NCBI GenBank assembly: GCA_029204225.1
Contig: CM055107.1
Location: 14,072,900 to 14,132,899 of the forward strand
Source: Diphasiastrum complanatum
Lineage: Eukaryota; Streptophyta; Lycopodiopsida; Lycopodiales; Lycopodiaceae
Length of the DNA stretch: 60,000 nucleotides
Direction: 5' to 3'
In this document: in pieces, positions 47,404-58,580 of the stretch
Position numbering within the stretch: the stretch's first letter is position 1
Layout: each line of letters begins with the position of its first letter
Made by a program: the position numbers and the translations under genes
The notes under the pieces: model-generated
What the model was told of the DNA's origin: nothing
Databases searched by the model: none
What the model saw: only the letters and a program-made list of their open reading frames with translations

Positions 47404-48053
47404 TGTGAAAGATTTCAGATCCTTAAGATCCAATCTACTTGAATGATCTTTGGTTAGAAAGAGAAATACACTACAATTTCACCAATGTAGAAAAATCAGC
47501 ATCTACACACAATTTGAGATGCAAACACTAATAGAACTTGATCAAACTTGAATGAAATGAATATGTACTTTTGATGTCCGTACACAACCAGCAAGCTACT
47601 GTATTTCACACGTGTGGATCCAAAAATAGCAAATATAGATCATTCTACACATAGAATTGCAAGCGATCACCAAGATAGTCCAACAATGGATAGTAGAACC
47701 CAAGAGGACCATGTATAAGCCTGAAATGAGATAGAGAAGAGAGAAGATGACTCTCTCCACGAGTTACATCCTTTTATAGCAGGTCCAAACCCTATTTGGC
47801 CACTTGGCTTTCCCACCAAAATGCTAACCCTACCAATTTTGGGTCTAGATTCAATGTACCCAACTTATTCAAATTGAATCTACTCAAACTCGCATTCTAT
47901 CTTTCCCACACTTTCAAAAAAGTGTTTATTCAAATGAAATTTAGACTAATGAACTTTGAAAAGTCAACCTCTAAGTCTAAAACAAGTTTTGGCCTCAATA
48001 TGCCAAATATGGAAATATTGCAAAATGTGATAAAACTAGTTGAATCTTTCACA
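47404..48053 (-). repeat. 3' LTR of copia element C
   Basis: The LTR begins TGTGAAAG directly after the polypurine tract AGTTGAAGAGGGAG (complement of 48054-48067). It has a TATAAAAGG box at the complement of 47771-47779. The CACACGTGTG palindrome at 47607-47616 lies about 155 bp downstream of that box, in the transcribed leader. Confidence 0.96.
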
Positions 48054-49797
48054 CTCCCTCTTCAACTAGTTTTAGCATAGACTTTGATAATACTCCAAGT
48101 GAAGTGCTATGCTTCATGAACAAGTCTTTTCCCAGTGCTTTGGTGAAGATATCAGCTACACATTCCCTTGAAGACACATGTTGAAGCTCCACCTCCTTTG
48201 CAATGACTCGCTCCCTCACAAAATGATATTGTATCTCAATATGCTTGCTCCTAGCATGAAAGATAGGATTGGATGCCATTCTTTGGGCTGATTGATTGTC
48301 ACAAAAGATGATTGGGCTCTCTAAAAAATCTAGGAAGTGAAGATCCTTGATCATCCTTTTGATCCATACCATCTCCTTTGTGCAATGTGTAAGAGCTTTG
48401 TACTTGGCCTCACTAGATGACAATGAGATAGTGGCTTGTTTCTTTGACATCCATAATATAGCTCCATCACCTATGAAAATACAATAAGAACTAATGGATT
48501 TCCTATCCATTACATCTCCAGCATAGTCCGAATCTGAATATCCAAAAAGACTAGGTGATGATCCCTCATACAATATGCCAAAATCTTGAGTTCCAATGAT
48601 GTACCTCAAAACTTGCTTTCCTAGCTTTCAATGCTCCTCACTAGGATCTTGCATGAATTGACTCAATCTTCCAACACAATAGCTTAGATCAGGTCTAGTA
48701 ATGGTTAGATAGATGAGTGAACCAACTAGCTTTCTATAGAGAGTAATGTCCTTGAAGGATCTTTCATTACCTCTTATAGTAAGCTTTACATGAGACTCCA
48801 TAGGTGTATCAATAGCTTTTGCATCTACCATATGAAATCTTTCTAGAATAGAACTAGCATACTTCTCTTGACAAATGAAAGTAGATTGAGAAGATCTAAT
48901 GACTTCTATTCCTAAAATGTAATGCAAATTACCAAGATCATGCACCTCAAATTCCTTCTTAAGAGCATTCTTGATATCCGCCACATCTTGATTGTCTCCA
49001 CCACTCAAGATGATATCATCCACATAGATTAGCAAGATGGTAACATCATTTCCAGAAAATCTATAATAAAGTGAATGATCATACTCACTCATAACAAAGC
49101 CTTGAGAGAGTAAAAAAGTGTTAAGCTTAGCATACCAACTCCTTGGTGCTTGCTTAAGGCCATACAAATTCTTTTGTAGAAGACACACATGATTTGGCTT
49201 TGTTGATGAGATGTAGCTCTCGGGTTGCTCCATGTGTACTTCCTCCTCAAGATCACCATTCAAGAATGCATTTGAAATGTCCATTTGCCATAGATCCCAT
49301 CCATAAAGTGTAGCAAGTGAAATGATGACTCGAATGCTTACCATCTTTGCCACGGGTGCAAAGGTCTCATCATAGTCAATTCCTTGTTGTTGAGCATATC
49401 CTTTTGCCACTAACCTTGCCTTGTACTTGTTGATAGATCCATCTTGGTTTGTCTTCACCTTGAAGATCCATTTGCATCCAATAGCTTTCTTGTCCTTAGG
49501 CAACTCCACCAATCTCCATGTTCCATTCTTCATAAGAGCTTGATACTCAAGATCCATTGCTTGGATCCACTTCTCTTCTTTCCTTGCTTGATCTATACTT
49601 GTAGGCTCATCCAAAGAGGTTAGGAAAGCAACATAATTTCTAGAAAATAACTTGCTTACCCTTTTGATCATATGTGAGCCTTGAAGGTACTTGTCTTTCT
49701 CTTGATGTTCTCCGTGGCTTTTGACTTGATGAAGGTCCATCATCACCACCATCCAAAGTAGGATCCTTCTCATCAACATCAAGAATGTTAGATCCAT
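48049..49797 (-). pseudogene. copia C reverse transcriptase and RNase H
   Basis: RT runs from GCKWIFKVKTNQDG through NAFLNGDLEEEVHMEQPESY to the catalytic YVDDIIL. It continues to ITRPDLSYCVGRL and an in-frame TGA in place of the Trp codon in EHWKLGK (complement of 48628-48630). RNase H then resumes with GYSDSDYAGDVMDRKS, LSSSEAKYKAL, CDNQSAQ, HARSKHIEIQYHFVRE and ECVADIFTKALGK. Apart from the single stop, all catalytic residues are present. The first codons overlap in another frame with the end of the integrase frame, through a one-base insertion near 49640. Confidence 0.94.
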
Positions 49798-50847
49798 CTA
49801 CTTTACCATTGATCATGCTTGAAGACACCTTTGGAATGTTTCCCTCATAAAAAATGACATCTCTACCAACAATCACTTTGTTAGTAGAAGGAATGTAAAC
49901 CTTGTAGGCTTTACTCACCTCACTATATCCAACAAAAATACCTCTTCTTGAAGATGCATCCTCCTTGTTCCTATCATCAAGAGTAATGTTGACATAGCAT
50001 GTGCATCCAAAGGTTCTTAGAAAGTTGACACTCGGCCTCCTCTTGAATAGCATCTCAAAAGGTGTCCTTCCATCCAAATAGCACTCGGCCACCTATTGCA
50101 CAAGAAATTGGCACACAACAAAGCTTGATCCCAAAATGGTTTGTCAAGATTAGCACTTAACCTCATAGCTTTAGCACTTTCACATAAAGCTCTATTCTTC
50201 CTTTCAGCCACTCCATTTTGTTGTGGGGTCCTTGATGTTGTATACTCCCTCTTGATCCCATGCTCATCACAAAAGGCCTTGAACTTGTTAGATATGTACT
50301 CACCACCATTGTCACCTCTCAAGCACTTGATCTTCGTGGAGAATTGGTTCTCCCTTGCATTCTTGAACTTGACAAAGACATCATACACTTCATCCTTGCT
50401 CTTTAGTAGATAGATCCAACAAAATCTACTAAAATCATCAATGAATGTTACATACATCTTAGCTCCACTATTGCTAATTGTAGTAAATCCATGAATATCC
50501 GAATGTACAAGTTGAAAAGGCTTTGTAGATCTAGAAATAGATCTAGTATAAGGTAGTCTATGTGACTTAGTCAAAGCACAAGACTCACAAACATGCTTGT
50601 CATTACTTAAGAAACTTGGAAGACCAATCACAACCTTCTTCCTTGCCATTACCTCCAATGACTTGAAGTTGAGGTGTCCCATCCTTTTGTGCCAAACCTC
50701 TTGAATAGAAATTTGCTCCCTTGCAACACATCCAACTTGGTTAGCAATAACACAAGCATCAAATTTGAACAACTTCCCTTGCCTTTTACCTTTTCCAATC
50801 AAGACATCCTTCCTTTTGATCAAACAAGCATCTCCATCAAACTCCAC
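49640..50847 (-). pseudogene. copia C integrase
   Basis: The gag-pre-integrase zinc region (EVWHKRMGHLNFKSL, CESCALTKSHRLP) is followed by the core with its acidic residues in VHSDIHGF, LRGDNGGEY and QQNGVAERKNR. The C-terminal region contains FGCTCYV, RGIFVGYSEVSKAYKVY and a Ser/Pro-rich linker. A missing T near 50095 shifts the frame at NRWPSAI compared with the plus-strand copy at about 58020. A further base insertion near 49640 separates it from RT. Confidence 0.93.
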
Positions 50848-50861
50848 CTTGAGGCCCTTAC

Positions 50862-51995
50862 TTAGCCCACACTAAGAAAATTCTTGGTAATAGATGGAAT
50901 AAACAAGACATCCTCCAAATGAACATTCCTATTTGTAGAGAGAGAAATAGGAATTGTGCCAATCCCTTTGATTGCACACTCAGCATCATTGGCCGTGTAG
51001 ATCACCCTCTTGTCATCTCCATATGCCAACAAAGAAGTGAAGTACTCTTTGTGAAAGGTCATGTGTGAACTTGCTCCACTATCAATCCGCCAAGGATCTA
51101 GATCTCCGTCATTAGCAAGCATACATGAAGACATCACAAAAGCATCATTATTTGCATCTTGCACATCCAAACCATCCTCATCAAGAGTAAGATTACCTTG
51201 TTTGTCTCCTTGATCTCTCTTCTTCTTGTAGCACTCACTTGCAAAGTGTCCTTTGATGCCACAATAGAAGCACTTGAGCTTTGATCTATCCTTCTTTTTG
51301 CCACTTGAATAAGCATCCACTTGATCTTGCCCTTTAGACCACTTGCTTTTGGTTTTGCCCTTGAATTTGCCCTTTGTGAACATAGCATCCTCTTGAAGTG
51401 TCGATGTAGATCCACCTCTTGCTTGAAGCCCATATTCCTCATTGATCAAGATCTCTTGAAGATCCATCAAACTTGGCAAAGTCTTTTGAATAGCAATAGT
51501 TTGAACAATGTTAGCATGAGCATCCAACAAGCCATTAAGAATCACTTGAATAAGCTCTCCTTCCTTAATTCTTTCATCTATGCAAGCTAACTCATCATTC
51601 AATGCTTTCATTCTCAAAACAAAAGTACTTGGACTTTTTTCATTCTTTTGCAAACAAGAAAAGATTTGCCTTCTTAGAGTCAACACTCTAGAAGTAGACT
51701 TGGATTCATAAAGCTTCTTCAATGAATTTCAAGCTTCCAAAGATGATGTGCACTTACCAACTTCCTTGAGAAGTTCATTGGTAACATTCATCTTTATCAT
51801 GTGTAGAGCCTTCTTGGCCCTCTTGTCATGCCTCAATTGATCTTGTTGTGTTGCTGGTCTCTCCTCCAAACCTACAACAATATCCAAAACATCATTCGTC
51901 TCAAGAAGTGACTCCATCCTCACTTTCCATAATGAATAGTTACTTGAGGTAAGCCTATCATTGGCTTCCAACATGACTCCAATTGAGGTTGCCAT
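50862..51995 (-). pseudogene. copia C gag and protease
   Basis: Gag starts MATSIGVMLEANDRLTSSNY at 51995. A TGA at the complement of 51729-51731 replaces the Trp codon usual in SLEAWNSLKKLYE. The frame then continues through the capsid to the zinc knuckle CFYCGIKGHFASEC. The protease active-site motif DSGASSHMT and TANDAECAIKGIG follow. The frame ends at FLSVG, where a stop and frame change separate it from the integrase frame. Confidence 0.93.
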
Positions 51996-52583
51996 GTAGC
52001 AATGACCTGATCTTCACTTTCACCTTGTTTCAATGCACAAAGCACTCTTTTGAACAACAACAAATTCTTGCAAAAGAAATCACCAAGATTTGAAACTATC
52101 TCACAAATTCTCTTCTAGCACTTATCCAAGCAAATCAACACATAGAATCATGGAATCTTGATCAACCTATGATCTATCCTCAATCTAATGACTTTTGCCA
52201 CTTCCTAAGATTGAAACACACTCAAATGAAGTCCAGCAACCTCCCTATTTAGAGATCCAATCAAAATTAGGATTTTGACAAAATCACAAAAAATTGACTA
52301 TTCCAAATCTACATGCAAATGCTGAAAATTTGATATGCAATCTATAAGCCACCACTTAGGCTGAACCAATGATCCAAAAATCGGCCAAATCCAGCATGTG
52401 AATTCAAAAAATGGAATTGAACAAGTATATTGACCTATTTAGTGTTTTGATCTACAAAAGATCCAATCTACAAAAGCAAAAAATCCGATTTTGGTGTAGA
52501 ATTCTCTCTAGCATGTTCTAGACTTGATATCTTCACCAAATCATTGATAGATCTGATTTCCTCCTTCATAACTTGAAACACAA

Positions 52584-52595
52584 GCTCTGATACCA
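52584..52595 (-). promoter_or_regulatory. primer binding site (initiator tRNA-Met), element C
   Basis: On the minus strand the sequence is TGGTATCAGAGC, directly after the 5' LTR end. Confidence 0.95.
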
Positions 52596-53246
52596 TGTGA
52601 ATAATTTCAGATCCTTAAGATCCAATCTACTTGAATGATCTTTGGTTAGAAAGAGAAATACACTATCGATTTCACCAATGTAGAAAAATCAGCATCTACA
52701 CACAATTTGAGATGCAAACACTAATAGAACTTGATCAAACTTGAATGAAATGATTATGTATTGTTGCTGTCCGTACAAAACCAACAAGCTACTATATTTC
52801 ACACGTGTGGATCCAAAAATAACAAATATAGATCATTCTACACATAGAATTGCAAGCAATCGCCAAGATAGTGCACCAATGGATAGTAGAACCCAAGAGA
52901 ACCATGTATAAGCATGAAATGAGATAGAGAAGAGAGAAAATGACTCTCTCCACGAGTTACATCCTTTTATAGCAGGTCCAAACCCTATTTGGCCACTTGG
53001 CTTTCCCACCAAAATGCTAACCCTACCAATTTTGGGTCTAGATTCAATATACCCAACTTATTCAAATTGAATCTACTCAAACTCGCATTCTATCTTTCCC
53101 ACACTTTCAAGAAAGTGTTTATTCAAATGAAATTTAGACTAATGAACTTTGAAAAGTCAACGTCTAAGTCTAAAACAAGTTTTGGCCTCAATATGCCAAA
53201 TATGGAAATATTGCAAAATGTGATGAAACTAGTTGAATCTTTCACA
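52596..53246 (-). repeat. 5' LTR of copia element C
   Basis: Same ends and layout as the 3' LTR, with CACACGTGTG at 52800-52809 and TATAAAAGG near 52968. On the outer side it is followed by ATAAG, matching the other flank. Confidence 0.96.
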
Positions 53247-53617
53247 ATAAGTAGGCAAAGTGACCAAAGATTTATCAGAAGGAGAAAGGGTAGTGGGTGT
53301 TGCTGGGCCTATAAGCAATGTCCTATTTTGATCAGGATCAAAATTTGAACAATCATCTAAATTAATGCTCATATCAATTAAAAAAAGTATCTATATCTAC
53401 AATCTTTGACTTTTCAAACTTTGTACCACTGGAAGAAGTAGCTTCAGAAGTGGAAGGGCCAGCTTTCAAATCGTCAGAAATATCTAACAGACTGAAAATC
53501 AACAAATCTACATTTTTTATTGTGAATTGGGCACTCATCTACAGACTTGAAATCATTATGTAACTTGGTGAACATTCTGTCAAGCTTAGCTTCATAACTA
53601 TGCTTGTCGAGTGCCAT
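53247..53617 (-). pseudogene. exon part (upstream of copia C) of the unknown minus-strand gene
   Basis: From a Met at 53617 the frame reads MALDKHSYEAKLDRMFTKLH, with CPIHNKKCRFVDF further on. After a one-base change it reads DISDDLKAGPSTSEATSSSG, and after a second change in a T run it reads INLDDCSNFDPDQNRTLLIG and TPTTLSPSDKSLVTLPTY up to the insertion point. There are thus two or three small frameshifts, but long coding-like runs between them. The last codon, TAT, spans the ATAAG target site shared with 47399-47403. No known domain is seen. A C-x4-H/C arrangement (CPIHNKKC) could bind a metal. Confidence 0.55.
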
Positions 53618-54704
53618 CAGGTCCTGATAATGAATCATGTTCTTATTCTAATATATGAATAACGGAGTACTGAGCAGAGTCTTAAATATGAGATAAATCT
53701 CAGAAAATGACTCCACACTAGGACCCTCAATAATAGAAGGAAGAATCAAAAGAAAAGGGGAAAAAAGAGATGTATGATAGATCTAATTAAGCTTTATGAT
53801 TAGCACAATAACCTGATTCTAGATTGATTAGCAAGATCTAGTACAAAAGTTATGGCTTAACCACAATCTAGCATGCTAAGCAACATACAATGATAGCAAT
53901 GAATCATAAATGAGCAAAAGTACAAGAAATTAGTGTATTGGCATTAGTCTCAACATGAGTTAGAGAGAGAAAGATAGAGAGATAACAAGCAAAAAATTGT
54001 GTGGATCGAAAATGGCAAGAGATAGTTACAAAGCTTTGGTTCTTCATCACAAATTATGAGAAGAGCTACACATATTTATGGAGTTTGAGGTAGCTCAAGG
54101 TAGAACCACATCCATCCATCATTTGATGACATCTAAAGTGAAACTAGAGTCCATGTAAAGTTTGTCACATCTCATGCATGAATCTCTACCTACTTTTTCC
54201 AAGTGTTCTAGTTCTAACTAGAAATGTACAAATCATCATGCATGTGTCCATTTCACTTTGTGCATGCCTTGCATGTCACTATGGATCACTCACAATTAAT
54301 GCATGTGAATTGCCACGAGTTTCTACTAGCATATTTTTGCTAATTCTAAGTCTACAATCTATATGCAAGTTGTAATCATCAAACTAAATATGTCAAATCC
54401 ATATATCTCGAGTTCTATCTAGGCCAAACTTGGCATTTGCATTTATGAACAACATACTTGCATGGTACAATGTTTGTAGCAAGCCTAAAGTCAAGATAGA
54501 TTATTTTTCCATTTCAACATGCCTTACATCTCATTCTTTATATGCTCTTTGTTCATGCGTTCGGATCCGATACCCTAAGTTCTAATATCTCTTTCGAGCG
54601 CACATTGCCTTGAGGTTCTTGTCAGACCTGCAGTTTGCACCTGAGAGCGATATTTGAAATTTTACATCTATAGTTTTTGTTTAAAGCGTCTTGTGGATCT
54701 TCCC
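53618..54704. other. spacer and probable U3 part of the copia D 5' LTR
   Basis: The left end of the copia D LTR could not be found because no second copy is present in the window. TATA-like sequences are at about 54070 and 54537; the second lies about 165 bp before the CACACGTGTG palindrome, as in the other LTRs. No gene is seen. Confidence 0.4.
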
Positions 54705-54733
54705 CACACGTGTGAATTCTGGAAATTTTGTCA
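54705..54733 (+). repeat. 3' end of the copia D 5' LTR with CACACGTGTG palindrome
   Basis: CACACGTGTG lies at 54705-54714. The LTR ends in TTTTGTCA immediately before the primer binding site. Confidence 0.75.
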
Positions 54734-54745
54734 TGGTATCAGAGC
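54734..54745 (+). promoter_or_regulatory. primer binding site (initiator tRNA-Met), element D
   Basis: TGGTATCAGAGC followed by CA, matching the initiator tRNA-Met complement over at least 14 bases. Confidence 0.9.
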
Positions 54746-55488
54746 CAAATTGAGCTTTGCATGCTACATCTCTGATTGTACAAGAAATAGAGAGCTAAAT
54801 CAAGCAAAAAAATAGTTTTACACTTTCTCTCACCTTTCTCTGAAGTGTGTTGGATCAAATCGGATTGGAACTGAATTTTCAGGTCTGAAAAGTGGTAGTA
54901 CGGAATTTTGGAATTTCGCACGTGTGAAAATCAGAGATTTTCAGTCCCTTCTATCTTCCAAAGATAGTGGTGTTATAGCTTGATGAAAAGCTTATGATGT
55001 GTACTTTCCATAGAAATTGAAACCAAACAATTTGATGTGTCTATCAAGAGTTATAAGCTCTTAAAGAGGATAGAGATAGGTCCAAAATCCGAGTGACTAC
55101 ATTTTGATTTGATTCAACCTTGCTTTGTTCTGAGTCCATTGTTTTGAGCATCCTACACAAGAAATTGAAGATCTTGACTAAGTTTGAAGTAATTGAACAC
55201 CCTTTGAGACTTTTGTGTATCAATAGTGTTTTTTTTTTAAGCATTTCACACGTGCCAAAAGTAGGATTCAAACTTGATAAAGTGTCTCAATCCACTTTGT
55301 GTGTCTGATCTAGATAATCTTGTTTTGTGGAATATTTGAGATCCATCTCAAATACAGTTGCAAGTTTTTCACATAGGAAGGTAGTACATCCTTGAAAATA
55401 CCTATAGTGAAAGAGAGCAGCAACATTAAGTCTGATTGGAACAAGCTCAAACATATTGCAGTCCAATAACTAAGAAGTCTTCATCTAA
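54746..55488 (+). other. untranslated leader of copia element D
   Basis: About 740 bp between the primer binding site and the gag start codon. It contains further CACGTG-type phrases (GCACGTGTGAAA near 54918, TTTCACACGTG near 55245). No open frame is supported. Confidence 0.6.
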
Positions 55489-56020
55489 ATGGCACCTCTG
55501 GGAGGATATCTTCTAGAAGCAAATGAAAGACTAAATACTTCTAATTACTCAATTTGGAAGTTCAAAATGGAGTCTATTTTGATACTCGAGGATGTTATGG
55601 ACATTGTGTTTGGTGTTGAGGAGGAGCCTCAAGCACAGGTTGAGATTCCTAAGTATAGGAAGAGAGCTAGAATGGCTCTACATTTCATTAAGATGAATGT
55701 ATCTAATGAAATTTTGAGAGAAATAGGATCTTGCACTACAGCCAAAGATGCTTGGGATGCACTTAAGTCTATCTATGAAGCAAAGAATACTTCTAGAAAT
55801 ACTCACTCTTAGGAATCAGATTTTCCAAAGTTTCCAAAGAAGTGAGAAGAGTGCATCAAACTATGTTCTGAGAGTTAAAGATTTACATAGAGAGCTTTCC
55901 CGTGTTGGTGTTACTGTTAACCAAGATGAGCTAGTTCAAGTCATTCTAAATGGCTTGAAAGATGACTATGATAATCTTGTTCAGTATTTGCCATTAAGGA
56001 GGAGTTGCCTAATCTAGAAA
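55489..56020 (+). pseudogene. copia D gag (capsid part)
   Basis: From the ATG at 55489 the frame opens MAPLGGYLLEANERLNTSNY, with a DIVFG block and HFIKMNVSNEILREIG later. A frame change near 55800 ends it at NTSRN, and the capsid continues in another frame as LTLRNQIFQSFQRSEKSASN to VQVILNGLKDDYDNLVQ. A second disturbance follows near 55990. The first 250 codons are thus split between two frames. Confidence 0.9.
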
Positions 56021-56253
56021 CCCTCCAATGAATTCTTATTTCTGAAGAAGCTAGGAAAAGCTATAAACTTTCCAGGATGAACAAACTCGAACATGGAAGT
56101 GACAAAGCCCTCTCTGTCAAGGACAAGCATAAAGGAAGCGGTAAGAATCAGCTTTCTCAAGCATCCAACAAAGACAAAGCCAAAGATTGAGACAAAGATG
56201 GTGAAGAGGATGATTCATCTCATTCTTCTACTTCAAAGACCAAGAAGAAGAAA

Positions 56254-57240
56254 GTGAAGTGTTTCTTCTGTGGCAAAAAGGGGCACTATGCCTCTAATTG
56301 CTTTAAGAAGAAAAACCAACTCAAACAAGAAAATCTCTCCAAAGAGATTGAGGAAGATTCTATTGCAAGTGATGGAGAAGGATCACTCATGGTGTCCAGT
56401 TTTTCTTCATCACCTTTCAAGAAAGATGGAGCTTGGTACATAGATAGTGGAGCTTCTTCACATATGTGTTGTTCAAAGGAGTCTTTTGACTCAATTGTAC
56501 CTTACAAAGGACTTAAGAGATCTATTTACACTGCTAATGATCATGAATGCTCTATAGAAGGAATTGGCAACATTCCATTGAAACTTGCTTCTTCAAAAGT
56601 TCTTGCACTTTCTAATGTTCCTTTCATTCCAAAACTTACAAAGAACTTGATTAGTGTGGGAAAGTTGCTTGATAACGGTTGTGATGTAAAGTTCAAATCC
56701 AATACTTGCTTTATCAAGAAAAATGATGAGGTCCTAGCTGATAGATCTAGATATGGTGGAATTTTCAAGTTGAATTCTTATGAGAATGCAAACCTTTGTG
56801 AAGTTGCTTTTTTATCTAAGGAGGAGTTGTGGCATAGAAGGCTGGGGCATCCTAACTTTAAGTCTATGTCTGCTATGGTCAAGAAAGAGAAGGCTATTGG
56901 TCTTCCAAAATCACTTTCCAAAGATTTCAAGCCTTGTGAGGCTTGTGCTATTGCAAAATCACATAGAAAGCCATATCAAAAGTCTTTTATCAAGACTACT
57001 CATCCTTTGGAGCTTATACACTCAGATGTTCATATTTTCTCTTCTAAAAGTATTGGTGGTGCAACATGTTTTGTCACCTTTATTGATGACTTTACTAGAT
57101 ATACTTGGCTGTATCTACTTTCCTCAAAAGCTATGGTATTTGATCACTTCCTAATCTTCAAAGCTTATGTTGAGAAACAATTTTCTTTCAAAGTTAAAGC
57201 TTTAAGATGTGATGGTTTCATGAATATTGTGAAGGTGAAG
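56254..57240 (+). pseudogene. copia D zinc knuckle, protease and integrase N-terminal half
   Basis: The open frame begins with the knuckle CFFCGKKGHYASNC, then the protease motif WYIDSGASSHM and TANDHECSIEGIG. The pre-integrase zinc region follows (ELWHRRLGHPNFKSM, CEACAIAKSHRKPY), then the first integrase acidic residue in IHSDVH and FVTFIDDFTRYTW. At about 57225, just before the expected RGDNGGEY-type block, the sequence leaves family D and at about 57240 becomes family C, out of frame. The element is therefore a 5' piece of one family joined to another. Confidence 0.92.
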
Positions 57241-58580
57241 GGGGCCTCAAGGTGGAGTTTGATGGAGATGCTTGTTTGATCAAAAGGAAGGATGTCTTGA
57301 TTGGAAAAGGTAAAAGACAAGGGAAGTTGTTCAAACTTGATGCTTGTGTTATTGCTAACCAAGTTGGATGTGTTGCAAGGGAGCAAATTTCTATTCAAGA
57401 GGTTTGGCACAAAAGGATGGGACACCTCAACTTCAAGTCATTGGAGGTAATGGCAAGGAAGAAGGTTGTGATTGGTCTTCCAAGTTCCTTAAGTAATGAC
57501 AAGCATGTTTGTGAGTCTTGTGCTTTGACTAAGTCACATAGACTACCTTATACTAGATCTATTTCTAGATCTACAAAGCCTTTTCAACTTGTACATTCGG
57601 ATATTCATGGATTTACTACAATTAGTAATAGTGGAGCTAAGATGTATGTAACATTCATTGATGATTTTAGTAGATTTTGTTGGATCTATCTACTAAAGAG
57701 CAAGGATGAAGTGTATGATGTCTTTGTCAAGTTCAAGAATGCAAGGGAGAACCAATTCTCCACGAAGATCAAGTGCTTGAGAGGTGACAATGGTGGTGAG
57801 TACATATCTAACAAGTTCAAGGCTTTTTGTGATGAGCATGGGATTAAGAGGGAGTATACAACATCAAGGATCCCACAACAAAATGGAGTGGCTGAAAGGA
57901 AGAATAGAACTTTATGTGAAAGTGCTAAAGCTATGAGGTTAAGTGCTAATCTTGACAAACCATTTTGGGATCAAGCTTTGTTGTGTGCCAATTTCTTGTG
58001 CAATAGGTGGCCGAGTGCTATTTTGGATGGAAGGACACCTTTTGAGATGCTATTCAAGAGGAGGCCGAGTGTCAACTTTCTAAGAACCTTTGGATGCACA
58101 TGCTATGTCAACATTACTCTTGATGATAGGACCAAGGAGGATCCATCTTCAAGAAGAGGTATTTTTGTTGGATATAGTGAGGTGAGTAAAGCCTACAAGG
58201 TTTACATTCCTTCTACTAACAAAGTGATTGTTGGTAGAGATGTCATTTTTTATGAGGGAAACATTCCAAAGGTGTCTTCAAGCATTATTGATGGTAAAGT
58301 AGATGGATCTAACATTCTTGATGTTGATGAGAAGGATCCTACTTTGGATGGTGGTGATGATGGACCTTCATCAAGTCAAAAGCCAAGGAGAACATCAAGA
58401 GAAAGACAAGTACCTTCAAGGCTCACATATGATCAAAAGAGTAAGCAAGTAGTTTCTGGAAATTATGTTGCTTTCCTAACCTCTTTGGATGATCCTACAA
58501 GTGTAGATCAAGCAAGGAAAGAAGAGGAGTGGATCCAACCAATGGATCTTGAGTATCGATCTCTTATGAAGATTGGAACA
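57240..58580 (+). pseudogene. plus-strand copy of copia family C, integrase region
   Basis: From the pre-integrase region (FDGDACLIKRKDVL) to the start of RT, this is nearly identical to 50847-49525 of element C, read on the other strand. The integrase is complete here: EVWHKRMGHLNFKSL, VHSDIHGF, LRGDNGGEY and QQNGVAERKNR, in one open frame without the lesions of element C. It breaks off inside the first RT block, after LMKIGT, where unrelated sequence begins. Gag and protease of family C are absent upstream. Confidence 0.93.

Larger units (their letters stand above)
47404..53246 (-). mobile_element. copia element C, full length, 5.84 kb
   Basis: LTRs of 650 and 651 bp (47404-48053 and 52596-53246) have TGTGAA/TTCACA ends and differ by roughly 25 positions by eye. 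The element is flanked by the 5-bp target duplication ATAAG (47399-47403 and 53247-53251). It has a tRNA-iMet PBS next to the right LTR and a polypurine tract next to the left LTR. Gag, protease, integrase, RT and RNase H occur in copia order on the minus strand. All domains are present, but stops and one-base indels break the polyprotein, so the copy is dead though fairly young. It sits inside an exon of an older unknown gene. Confidence 0.97.

Noticed and set aside
49525-50413. Antisense frames over copia C integrase and RT, and their mirror images at 57.2-57.9 kb
   Set aside because: They are shadows of the retroelement coding strand and appear identically in both copies of family C.
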